Assembly: GCA_023374045.1 (NCBI GenBank)
Contig: CM041778.1
Span: 97,218,839-97,282,838 of the forward strand
Direction: 5' to 3'
DNA: 64,000 nt
Source of the DNA: Limonium bicolor
Taxonomy: Eukaryota; Streptophyta; Magnoliopsida; Caryophyllales; Plumbaginaceae
Position numbers and translations under genes: made by a program. Positions 47,607-59,300 of the stretch are shown one piece after another. Positions within the stretch are counted from its first letter, which is position 1. The number at the start of each line of letters is the position of its first letter. The notes beneath the pieces were generated by a model. It saw nothing but the letters and a program-made list of their open reading frames with translations. It had not been told where the DNA came from and ran no database searches.

Positions 47607-49590
47607 TTTCAGTGAGGTACACAAGAATAAAGAGTACTAGATTGTGCATCACCACAGAAGATCACTCAAAGGAGTCCCTAATTCTTCAAGCAAGAATAAC
47701 TTTGTGAGAAATCATATTATATAAGAATCCATAGAAGAGGAATTTGTATCAAGGATTGTACGATGACCTATTGATCCTTTAGAGAGGGAAACCGATGGGT
47801 TTATAGTACGTAGGTTTTGACAAGTGCAAAGCTCCTTATCACCTTTGAAGTATTTGCTTTCTAAATATTTGTGCACATAAGTGAGTAGGTTTTGTAAAAA
47901 ATTATCCACACATGCTAACCTAAAGGGCCTTGTTAAAATAGAATATGCTTCTGAATCTTTGTCCCTTTTGCTCAGATGAGAGCAAATGGTCTTCCACTTT
48001 ATCTAATGCATGATCATGCATCATTATTACCTCCCCACAAAAGGTGGAGAAAATAAAGATAAGATCTTTAACAATCACATGCGGGAGCAAAAAGAGAGAC
48101 ATGACAAAGAAAGAAGGGAATGGAGAACACTTATGACAGTACCATATGTATAGGTTAAGACATGTTTTGGCCATTCTTGTACTTTGTTCTTGTTTTTTCT
48201 ATGGGTATTGAAATATCTCAATGTTGCATCTGCAACACTCCATATGAACAATTGTCCAACAACCTAGCTCCCAAGCCATTTAGGCTTGAAAACTAGTCAT
48301 TTTAAGCCTTTTGTCTTGACTTGAGCCTAAAAGTGGAAGACCGTGTTGTTATCATCAAACCATATCTATCTATCTCTTAAATGCTAAGTGTTTTGCCATT
48401 CATCAAGCCTTACTAATCATACAAGAGTGCTTCATAAGGTCCAGAAAACATTTCCTACATCTAAGCTTTTCTTCCTATCACTATCTTGATTACTAGACTC
48501 ATAGTATCTAACATCACCATATTCTTCGCTTTCCTCTTCTCTATTACTAGAGTCGTAATATCTTACATCACCATATTTCTTTGCTTTCCTCTTCTCTATT
48601 ATCTATTAGCATCTTGTGATAATGCTTACTTGATTCTAGCTATTTTGTTCTTAAAACTTTTTACTGCTAGTCTTTTATCTCAGACTTCACACTTTAGACT
48701 TTTGACGAATTTCATTGTTTTCCTTGGTCCACCTGCTAGTGATCATTTGTCCCTTAGGCATGATTGCCTTCTCATTAACCATGTCTTCCTTAACTTCATA
48801 CTCATGATTCTCCTGGTTGACGAACACTACTCTTCTAGGTTCACAATATGGTATGGGGTCTTCGAATAAATTCTTAAGAGCTTTCCAATCTTGATCTTCA
48901 TTGTTCTTTTTCCACTCCATCTGGTACCTATTATCTAGGTTGCATTCCTTATTTTGCACATTTCCACCCATTCTTCCTTTATCCATTATTCCTTCCCGAC
49001 ATTAAAATCGAATATGAGATTACATAATCCTTACCTAGGATTGTATCTGCTCCACAATGGGCTCACTTGGAATAGTTTAATTTCTCCTTATTTATCAATT
49101 GGACTTGCTTCATTATGGGGGCCAAAAATTTTACCTTATGGACGCCTGACTCAAATTAGAAGGTTGGGCTATGGGATGTCTACTTGCTCCATCATTCAAG
49201 GGTTTGGCATATCGCGCCTGGCCATAGGCATTCCATCACTGTTTTCATCCTCCTGCGTGTTCAAAGATATAATGAGATGACCGACGTTGTGTTAGCTTGA
49301 CCATTAATCAAGGGACACAAACATGTCAACTTACCAAATGTCCCCATCTCGGATTAGGCCAAACAGAGCCACAAAGCAGAACCAGTCATGTCTATCTGAT
49401 CTTGAAAGGCTATAATTCACCTAAACCAGAGATACCATTTGAACATGACTAAAATTAAATTCCAAATGTGTGTCCTTAACACAGAATATAGTGCCTTAAA
49501 TAATGACCTTCCTGCCCCTACAATCAAGAGAATAGAAATCACGCGCAGTCCTTTAATTAAGCACATGAACTGCTGACTCGGATCCAAGCT
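47607..49590. other. Unassigned sequence with a short acidic repeat frame
   Basis: At 48500-48600 a unit of about 58 bases is duplicated (ACATCACCATATT with CTTTCCTCTTCTCTATTA). On the minus strand it would encode REEESEEYGDVRYY-like repeats. A minus-strand open stretch (48986-48687) is acidic and polar and is not recognised. The region may be old retroelement sequence. Confidence 0.35.
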
Positions 49591-51516
49591 AGTTGAAGAA
49601 TGAGAGACTTATTGTACGCGTCGGCGTCAATTCCAATTTTCAGGTATTCTGTGCAGTCGCTGATCGTTGTTGTCATGAATCGTCATTTCTTTTTTTTCTT
49701 TTTAATTTGGCATCTAGGGTTTAGCAACCAGCATGGGCTTGAATATTTTCATGGGCAAGTTTTTGCACTTTTCAAAAAACCAAACTCCATCATAGGATTT
49801 GGGTGAAAGCTCCTTCTTTATTTCTCCAGTTTATTTCTATACCAACCTACTAATCTACAGTTCTTTCTCTTCAATATTTGTGGCGTCGGGGATTGTGATG
49901 ATGTGGAGAGATTGGAATTTTGCATATTAGATTAATACTGTTGCAAAGCCATCAAGACAAGACCCGTCTTGCAAAATACTACATCCCCCTCGAGGATTCC
50001 AAAAAACTTAAGGTCGAATATGAAGTATAATCTTTCACCTTCAATTTCAAGGATTTTTTCCCCTTCGTGATTTGAAGTTTGTAATATGGTTTATCAGGAA
50101 AATTTTCCACTTCCGATGTTTGAGGGTTTCTGGATGTTATTGCTAGTTGATTTTAATTTTGCTTATGGTGATATTACTGGTTCATGGTCAGAGGAAGAAG
50201 AAGAATAAAGGATAAGAATGAAATGAAAGGGACATCAAAGCGAGAAGAGTGGACCGACTGAAGTGTAACTTAGATTAAAACACCATAATACCCCAAGCCA
50301 TATTAGAACTTGTCGTGTTATGGAATTAGGCGTGACATCAGGTTAACAAAGAGTAACACTAACATATTGTCTACTCTAGTTACGATGATTCTTTGAATTT
50401 GACTTTTAAAACAATGAGAGAACCAACAATCAAATTAACATATCCTAGGCTTAAATTGCACAAGACGTCCTTGAAATTACTGCCTCAGCTATTGTTTATG
50501 GATCTATATTCAGCACCAATAAAAACATGTTAAACGACAAAAAAATAAACTTAGAACCATGTTCAATCAAGGTGTGTGCAAATATAATTGGATATCGCTG
50601 ACATGTTCGTAAGGACCAAAACACTGTTTCAATGAAGCACAGTTTATTCAAAAATAAAAAAGACATTAAGCTCGGACAGTAAATCCAAGGACAACTATTG
50701 ACAACAACCAATAGGATAACGCAACAACACACTAGCTTGAGTTATATATGTATAATAAATATAATATTAAAAATTATTAGAAACTTTAAGCTAAATATTT
50801 CGGAACTAATATGATTGGAAATTTGGAACGTTATTGGTATTGTAATAAATTACGAGAATATGATCTCGCTTAAACCCTGACATATTTTATAATTCGGACC
50901 ACGACTGGCTCACCTGATCTCGCTTAAACCCAGAGCTGGTTCAGTCTCACTAAATAAAGGACTCAAAACCGAGAGCAGTTACCACGGTTCAGTCCTATGT
51001 GTTGGTCCAGGGACCAGTTGAGCCTGGAACCAGACCAAGCCCGTGTCACACGAGTTGTAAGCCCTGAGGTAGAGGTTTACGATCGAGTTCTAGCTCCCGA
51101 CCCCTGACTGTTCTCTGCAGGTTTTCAGCCTCTCTATTAAAACAACCAGAAAGCAGCCTGCAAACAACTAACAGCTATTTCCAAGCCGAGCTTGCTGGTC
51201 TGATTATTATGTATTTATCATTGAACCTTTTTAGTGACGATTCAGCCAGAACCTGAAGGTTAAGATTCCATCAACAGCATACAAGTCATTCGACGATAAA
51301 GAATTTTATCTAGAAAGTCTAAAGGCACTCAATCCAGGCTTTCGCTTTTAACTCACTTCAGAATTTCACACAGATTTTTCTACCAAAGCTAGTCGATCGC
51401 TGCACTGAGAAATGCAGAAACATTAGTACCAAAAAGGAACAAAACGAACATAAAAGAGTTGCCAAGATCGTGGAAAGGATGTACACAAAAACAACCCAAA
51501 AATTGCAGTCAGTCGT
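49591..51516. other. Intergenic, downstream of PDV2
   Basis: No gene or transposon end recognised. The last few hundred bases next to 51516 probably hold the PDV2 3' untranslated region and poly(A) signals, which could not be placed. Confidence 0.4.
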
Positions 51517-53225
51517 CTATCCACACCCATAATCCACATCTGGCTTCGACCGAACAAAATCAAAAGGAACTTCAACTCTCTCCTTCACAACACATTTCAT
51601 TTCTCCATCTTCCAGCACAGCCACTTTTCCAGGTGGACACTGACTTTTGTTCATCATCTTCTCAGCCACCTGAAACAGGTCCAAAACCTTCATATCATTA
51701 CCTTTCTTCCTTGTAACCTTAGGCTCAAACCCTGCTAACGCCAAAACGGACACCACAGCAACAAGGGTAACCATACTCTTAGCAGCTGAACCAGCCAGGA
51801 ACCTCAGCCCTCTCCACGACCGGCTCAAAACAGTATTCAATTCCTCTCTTTCAGTATCAGCAACGTGTTTGTTGCTTCCCTTGTTTGTGATGTCATTATT
51901 GTGGCCATTCTGACCTGATTTTCGACCATGAGGGAGATGTGGAAGACTGGCATCCAAAACCAGAGAGTGAGGTCCGTGTCTAGGATATGGTGGGAGTAAC
52001 AGCACATTATTGTTCTCCAATTTTGTTCTTGCAAATAATATCGCTTCTGCTACCGCATCCTGGTGGGTCTCTCCTCTGTACTCATTTAGTTTCTTGAGTA
52101 GCATCTTTCGACAATACTCAATCTCAGCTATCACAGCTTCCCTTTCATATAGCTGTTGGTGGTGCAAATCCTAAAAAGATAAGGAAATAGTTTGAGTCCA
52201 AGCACTGATTATCTTTGACGCCCAATAAAGACTTGTCTTATTTTCGCAGAATTGATTATCCTACCATCTTAATACCCTTTATAGGAAGCAATATTGCTGG
52301 TGCTAAGCACAGCTCAATTAAGCCAAGAAGCAATCAACAAAGCTAGTGTCTTAATACCCTTTTCTCATTACCTCAAAACAAACGCCCCTTGGTGTCTTCC
52401 AGCACTAGGGCTAAGGGCGTGTGTTAGGCGGTGAACAATGATTCCACTAAATAAAATGATTAATTACCAGTAAGAATAAATTTTGTTTACCTAATATAAA
52501 TGGTAATCACCACCATTAACTTCATTTACGCGTTAGAGCCATCTAAATAAAACAACTATCAAGGGTGAATCGCGTGATTTTTGTTCCTCTCTCAGCTACA
52601 AAATGGTAGTTTCGTCGGTAAAACGAAATTTAAATGTCACTTTCATAGTTACTCAATCCCTAGCTAGGGTGGAATCATTTCTCCCAATCTTTCATTGCTA
52701 CGATGTGTAAGACCCACACCGATTAAGAAAAATGATACGCTCTTCAGTTCAAAAACGACAAAGAAAAGCACCAACTTCTTTTCTATCTACACATGACAAA
52801 CCCTAGATTCCAACGCCAACAGTACTAAACCCATCGAATTCCAGAAAGCGACCCCCAAATCCACCAAGAAAGCACAGAAACTCCATGAAAAACAGTAACG
52901 AATAGGAACAGCATAAACGGAAGTACAGTTCAGGACAAAAGAAATGAGAAAACCCCTAAAGACGACAGCAAACCTGCAAGGTTGCGAGCTGGGACTCGAG
53001 GGATTCGAAGGCGTCGCAGATAGTCAAAAGAGTCTCAGTCTCTCCATCCCCTTCGTTGTTGACCCCAACAGAGGAGGGATCGTTAACCTTCACCGCTGAC
53101 TGATCCGCAGAACCGCTTTCTCCGTTGTCTACAAGAGAGGCTTTATGGACGCAATTGGCAATTTTGGAGCGCAGCGTGGAAGCTCGAACCAGTGCCATAC
53201 CTATCCTGTCCTCGTCCACATCCAT
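51517..53225 (-). CDS. PDV2: Plastid division protein PDV2
   Basis: Two coding exons on the minus strand: 53225-52974 (84 codons, ending CTTGCAG before GTTTGC) and 52170-51517 (after TTTTTAG), giving 301 residues; Arabidopsis PDV2 is similar in length. The N-terminal half has the AFESLESQLATLQ segment and, from exon 2, EREAVIAEIEYCRKMLLKKL, a coiled-coil region. LLLPPYPRHGPHSL follows. One membrane segment lies near residues 216-232. The C-terminal part QCPPGKVAVLEDGEMKCVVK, then ERVEVPFD, ends in glycine. Known for the family: an outer-envelope protein whose cytosolic part recruits the dynamin DRP5B/ARC5 and whose intermembrane C-terminus, with the last glycine, binds ARC6. All key parts are present, so the gene looks functional. 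The ATG at 53225 is the first in frame and fits the family start. Confidence 0.95.
52171..52973 (-). other. PDV2: PDV2 intron
   Basis: An 803-base GT-AG intron in phase 0, AT-rich, with no insertion recognised. It separates the LATLQ end of exon 1 from DLHHQQ of exon 2, in the middle of the coiled coil. Confidence 0.9.
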
Positions 53226-55216
53226 GGCCGGCGGACTGGTGGAGGAGTATGTTTTTCTTTCTAGAGTTGTTGTCTAATGTGTGTGTGGGCGGAAAATTTC
53301 GGACTCGGTTGACAGAAGCGAAGAAAGAGGAGAGGCGAGAAGCGAAGTGAGAATTGAGCGCCAAGAAAGGAAGAGAAGTGGGAATCGTAGGAGGGTGAGA
53401 AAGAGAATGCGGACAAAGGATTTCAGGCCTCTCCTGAATCATCAGTAGAAGACAGTCTTCAGTTTTTCTGCTTTTGCTTTCCGCTTCTGTAGGATAGCTA
53501 ACTAAACCACAGAAATTAAAGATAAAACGACCTACCTGTATCTTTGTTTCTTGTTATTATAGAGTACGAGTAGTTGCTTCAATATTTTTTGTCTTCTTCA
53601 CGGAAATCATTTCCAGGTTTCGTTTCTCAAATTGAACTGGCATTTGAGAATGTATCATTCAGGTACACGATTGAGAAGGGAAATTCTAGGAATATCTTTT
53701 ACAGCTCAGTAGTCGGAACAAAACAATTTATCACTTAGGTCACCAATGGAATTCACTCTAAATTAATAAAACAAAATGATAAATGATGACATGGGAGAGA
53801 GAAGTTGTGTGAGAGTTTTTAACTAAGAACCCCAAAAAGTGGGTGTCTTAGCAAAAGAAGAGAGATTATGAGGGAAATAATAAAATATTATTATTTTGAG
53901 GGTGGAATCCACTCTTGTTATTGTGGATGTCCTAATGAGCTTAGTAGTTAGGAATTTCTTTCGAGCTTAGGAATCATTTGTAACGATCATGTGTAACTAA
54001 TTATTAGTTATCAGTCATAATCATAAAGTATTCTTGAATACACTGAGTATATGGATTTTTATACAGTTTCATGGTGAATTGAAACATGGACCCTAATTTT
54101 CGTATAGAAAACGGTCATATTTATTGATTTGTAAATTAACTAATGCTAGCAACAGACGTAGAAGTTACTAATTTATTTGACATGGCGATTTACTGAATAA
54201 CTTACAATAAGAAATAACTTAAAAAGACTATGTCAACAACTCTTATTACTCTTGAGAAAAAACTACTAAGTAATTCAGGATCCAAAAAATAATAAAAGTC
54301 ATTAATAAACAGTTAGCATTCACATTGTTACATTAAAAAAGTCATCTGAAAAGTGAATGGAAGTGTTTCACATGTGTTATCGGTGGCAAGTTTGACACCC
54401 TTATGTTTGTAATGAGAATTATAGAAAGACTTGCTTACATCTTGATATAAGTATTTTAATTGAAAAAACACAGCTTTTATCCGCATAGAATAAAATTCTA
54501 AAACCAGCTATCAATATTTCATCTATTAAAAAACATATGTATTACACCAAAAACAACTTATTATTTAAAAGAAAAATTTTATATATATATAGGTTAATTT
54601 TGTATGAGGATTAAACAAAAAACATTTGGAACAATGTAATCAGTAAATATCAGTATCATCACTCTAAAGCCTAAACTTGTGCAAATTGTTTGTCATTTAT
54701 GAGCTTTGAGTCAAGAAATAATAAACTTTTGAGAAAAGCTAATATGTAAAGTTTGTTTTCACTAATCGGATTACCAAAATTGAGTGAAATTTGATCATCC
54801 ATTTTGATAATCAATATTATGCCAATTGTGAAATTAATTCTAAAATAAGACAAAGAAGAAAAGTATAACTATCCTAAAAATCAGTCCAAGAAATATATCA
54901 CAAGACCCAATATTTGACATGAGCTAACATAAGCGGTAAAGAATGATTAGTAGGTTTAAAGGAATGTATTATAAATTGTTTTATGAGGAAAAATATAAAT
55001 TTTATTCCTTACTTCATTTAGAGAATCGGGACAAATGAATAGTTAAAGCAAATGTATGTTCGCTATTGTGTCTCCTATGAGTTTATTGAGAGCACACTCT
55101 AAAATTTGTTGTTGCATATTTTGTAATAAAATCTAAACTTGTTTTAGCAGTAAGAGTGTGGATTATCTATATCAACAATATGGTATACTTCTTAGATTGT
55201 ACAACTGCTTTGGTGA
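53226..55216. other. PDV2 upstream region and intergenic DNA
   Basis: The first 220 bases on the minus strand are pyrimidine-rich, with CTCACCCTCC and CTTTCTTGGC stretches, as in many plant 5' untranslated regions. No clear TATA box could be fixed. Farther right the DNA becomes AT-rich, with no gene or repeat recognised. Confidence 0.4.
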
Positions 55217-55224
55217 TTTACAAT

Positions 55225-55890
55225 TAGAGTTGTCAAAAACGGGTTTTTGGTCGGGTAAAGCGCAACCCAAACCCAACCCCAATGCAATTTTACCCAACCT
55301 GAACATGACCCAAACCCGCTATGTGTTTGGTTTCATCAACCCGTATCCACTCCATGTCAAAACAAAGCAACCCAAACCCAACCTGCTAACCCGACCTACG
55401 TAAACCTATTTGCACGACCCGAAGACCCAACCCGCTAACCCAACCCACTACTGTTTCTAACTCAATAACCAACCTGAAAAAGACTAAAAATGAAGAAAAT
55501 AACAAAAATCTATTATACAAAGAAAGCCGCACTTTAAGAATGAGGGTTAAAAAATAAATGATGCACATAAACTAAAAAAATTCTAGTATAGTAATTAAAT
55601 GTCACAATTTAAACAAAATATCCTGATTCTATTTGTTATACCGGGTTATGGGTTCAACTTCAACCCGACCCACACTAGGTTCAACAACCAACCCATTGCG
55701 GGTTATATCTTCGTCAACCTAACCTAACCTAACCTAAAGTCAATTTCGAGTTAAATTTCTCATATCTTCGTCAACCTAACCTAACCTAACCTAAAGTCAA
55801 TTTCGAGTTAAATTTCTCAACCCAAACTCATAATTTTACATAAGAAATTTTGTGTCGAATTTCAGGTTCGGGTCAAGATTCACATCCCTA
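55225..55890. mobile_element. hAT-like MITE rich in AACCC motifs
   Basis: Starts TAGAGTTGTCAAAAACGGG and ends with the complement of TAGGGATGTGAATCTTGACC. The 8-bp flanks TTTACAAT (55217-55224) and TCCACAAT (55891-55898) match at six positions, an aged target duplication. The interior is full of ACCCAACCC and GGGTT words, as in a common class of plant hAT MITEs. It contains a ~59-bp tandem duplication with CCTAACCTAACCTAACC (about 55707-55822). Non-coding. Confidence 0.75.
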
Positions 55891-56378
55891 TCCACAATGA
55901 TTATATATAGATAGGTCTACTACATTTTCATTCTTTGCTATTATTTCGTTTCATGAAAACAACCTTCATTTTAATTCTACTGTTACTTGTCAATGCAGAA
56001 TTGATCCCAACGGTACACTTGATAATACAAGGTATCTTTACAGACTTCTCTTTCAACTGGAGGTCAACAGTTCAAAAAGATAACTCAAAAGGGCATTTGA
56101 GAGTCGAGAGTGCGACTAAATGATACGATTTTTCCATTTTGTTAATGCAAAAATCGACCAAACCTTAAAACCAAACTCCCTTTCTTATAAGGGGGCAAAG
56201 TAACCTTTCATTATGAGTATGATACTAATCCTATAGTGGGCACAATTTCTTGAAGCTGACTTTAAACCCGCAGAAATAAATCTTATCCTCCTAACTAAAA
56301 CCAGTTGGTCAGTCCAGTCTCAACTGATAAACTGATACACTGTATTGTATCATGATTCGCTTGTGTGAAGTAAGCTGC

Positions 56379-59300
56379 CTAATCTTCTGTACCGTCAATG
56401 TTAGTTCGAAAAATGAAGTCCTCTCCCTCCAATTCATCATGGTAGAGACTGAGCGGTGGAAGAGGTGCAAGCTTTTCAGAGAATAGCTTTCCATTATCTG
56501 ACGATCTCGCGCCCTAGCAAAAGTTAACAATAACTTGGCATTAATACCTCATACAGAATAAATTCAATTTATAGAGTTCTTTTTTTCATACTACAGTTCA
56601 GGACAGACAAGCACATGTTTTAAAATCAACAATCAGCCTCAAAACAATAGAGAGACAACAAGCTACTACAGGCATCAACTACCAAACTGCAAGTGGGAAA
56701 AATTGGCTGAATGGGATACTGGCTTTCTGGGGTTACCGAAGAGTTTTGAAATTAAAGTAGGAAAGGACATGCTATGGCTAGAATACACGCATCAATAATT
56801 TCAGGACTTACCTTCCTTAAAGCGTAGACAAAGTAATGGAACCCATCACCAAAAGTTTTGTATTCCATGGACCATGTGAACTCTGGGGAATCAAACAAGG
56901 GCGCCTGAAGTGTGGCTGAAAAGGACAAAGTAAGAACTATATGAGAAGAAAGCAAATAAGATTGAAAAACACTGATTATTGTTCAAGGCAAGATATATTT
57001 TCCAGATCCTAAGTACAAGTATCCTTACGATAAGTGCACTTCAACCAAGAAACGATCTCTGTACCTGTCCAAAAGTAATTGATATGAAGATCCCATCGGG
57101 CTTGAGAACTCTGTGTGCACTTTGAAGCATTTGCATCACATTGTTTACAGTTTCTGGCTGTGGATTCCAAGGGTCACCACTGTCGACGAACAATACGTCC
57201 TTCAATGGCAAGGGCATTTATACGTGTACTAGCAGGTAGATAAGCATACTATCGCATAATAAAATGTAGAAGCTCAAAGCTTACAGTACTATACACTTAC
57301 CATGGTTCCCTTCTCAATAACAACATCAAAGGTCTCATTTTCAAAAGGCAGATCTAGCATGTCCGCTACTATCACCTTGATTTCTGGAATGTAATTTTCC
57401 AATAAACAGGAAAAAGTTGAGAATGAGGCCGAGATTCCAACATTTCTCAGCATCTAGAAAATTTATTTCATTGTATCTAAGCATCCTTTCCTTTATATTT
57501 ATTTGATTATGAGCAAAAGTTATGGAGCTATGAACAACTTCAATGAGAATGATCGACATCAAGCAACAAGGCATCATCTTTGTCTCAAGTGTCATCTTTT
57601 TTAAAACAATTCCCTCAGTATTATTAAAGCACGGCAACTATTTCCAGCTTTGGAAGAAGGAAATGAAAATTCACAAAAAGAAGTAACGTAAGACAATTTC
57701 TTCACTTCAAATACATCGACGCTAGAGATGCGAACCATGGTATCTGGCATTTGGTCAAGAAAGCACCAGTTCCCTGATCAACAATTAGGAAATTCAAGAA
57801 AGAGAGTTGTTTTAGGTATTAAAATCATCGATCCTTGAGATTTAGCAGCAAACTATGAGAAATTAAAAGTTTTGACTTGAAAATAAGCTGTAGTGACGCT
57901 AGAGATGCGAACCATGGTATCTGGCATTTGGTCAAGAAAGCACCAGTTCCCTGATCAACAATTGAGAAATTCATGAAAGAGAGTTGTTTTAGGTATTAAA
58001 ATCATCGATCCTTAAGATTTAGCAGCAAACTATGCGAAATTAGTAGTTTTGACGAAAACAGATGTAGCTCAACTTACAACACCATACATACTTTAGTATT
58101 TAGTCCTTACAAATACCTCTCGATGCTCATCCCTCATTTTTTTCATAAAACACTACAGCTTATTTTCAAGTCAAAGTTGTTAGGTCTGTACCATACAAGT
58201 TTTATGGCAATATTTACACAAGGAGAAGGAAATAATTAGTAGGAAAGTGTTTTAGTAAGTTTGGGATTTTACCGTTAGTTAATGTCTTGCTTTTATGGTT
58301 AGGGAAAGTTGACTGTTTAGATGTAGTTAGTATTATGTTAAGTATTTATGGGGTTTTAACGGTTAGTCAGTTACTTGACTGTTTTGGTTAGTGCGGGGGA
58401 AACTTTCTGTTATTGTAGTTTGTTACTACATTAAGAACGTGGGTATTTAAGGGGTTGGAAGGGTTGTAAGAAAGGGCATCGCGACCTTGGATATTGAAGG
58501 GCTCTTTTGAGGAGTTATGGGTGGGAAGGTTACACCAATCTTCCTAAGTTCTACCATTAGTCCTTAAATCTTAAAGCAATCAAGCGTGGACAAGGGCAAC
58601 TAAGGCACAATGTTTGAGGAATATGAAAAAGTCTTTGTAAATAACCGTAAACTTCAGTTGGAAAATTGTAGAATCAGGAAAAAGGCTAGCTCATAGAAAT
58701 TTGAAGACGATGTGGAGTGGGTCCACAAAGAGTAACAGGTTTCAACCGCACGAGCACAAAATCATTGGGTGTCATCTCCAAACACGCCATAGATCAATGG
58801 GCATCATGCCCCACCCTACCCTCTTATCAGCGAGGGGTGGATCTAGGCATGAAGCCCAATTATAACGTTCTGGAGTGCCTTGCCAAACCCATATCAGCGG
58901 TAGGCCAAGGCATGAAGCCCACTGAATTGCTGATTATGCTCTGGTGTATGGTTCATGCCTCCAAATATAGCTACGTGTTAGCATTTATTCTGAATCTAGA
59001 ACTATTAGAGGTGCTAACTATAAAATTGTAAATTTTCATGAAAGCAGAACTCAGATTGATCCGCCTCATTAAGTATTACGCATTATTATGCTCAACTAGT
59101 TAGGCATTGAAGAATTTTTAATGTAAGCTTAGATTTTCTATTAAACAGGAAATTAAGAAATGAGCAAAAAGTGATACTTAACAGAATGGAAAGGTACATG
59201 CCCACATGTCCGTACTGTTTTTAATGTGATCTCATTGCACGTCATAAATAAAGTGTTTAACCTTTTAAAGCAGGATTGAATATGAGGCTGTCGCTCATGA

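Noticed and set aside
51459..51716. Plus-strand open frame opposite the end of PDV2
   Set aside because: It is a shadow of the PDV2 second exon on the other strand, with no family resemblance.
53143..53442. Minus-strand 99-codon frame overlapping the PDV2 start
   Set aside because: It is another frame of the PDV2 leader and exon 1. The PDV2 frame has clear homology and this one has none.
55680..55800. Interstitial telomere repeat
   Set aside because: The words are CCTAACCTAACC, not CCCTAAA, and lie within a hAT-type MITE full of AACCC motifs.
58717..59031. A 104-codon open frame in methyltransferase intron 3
   Set aside because: No recognisable domain, on the strand opposite the host gene, and no splice or start context beyond chance.
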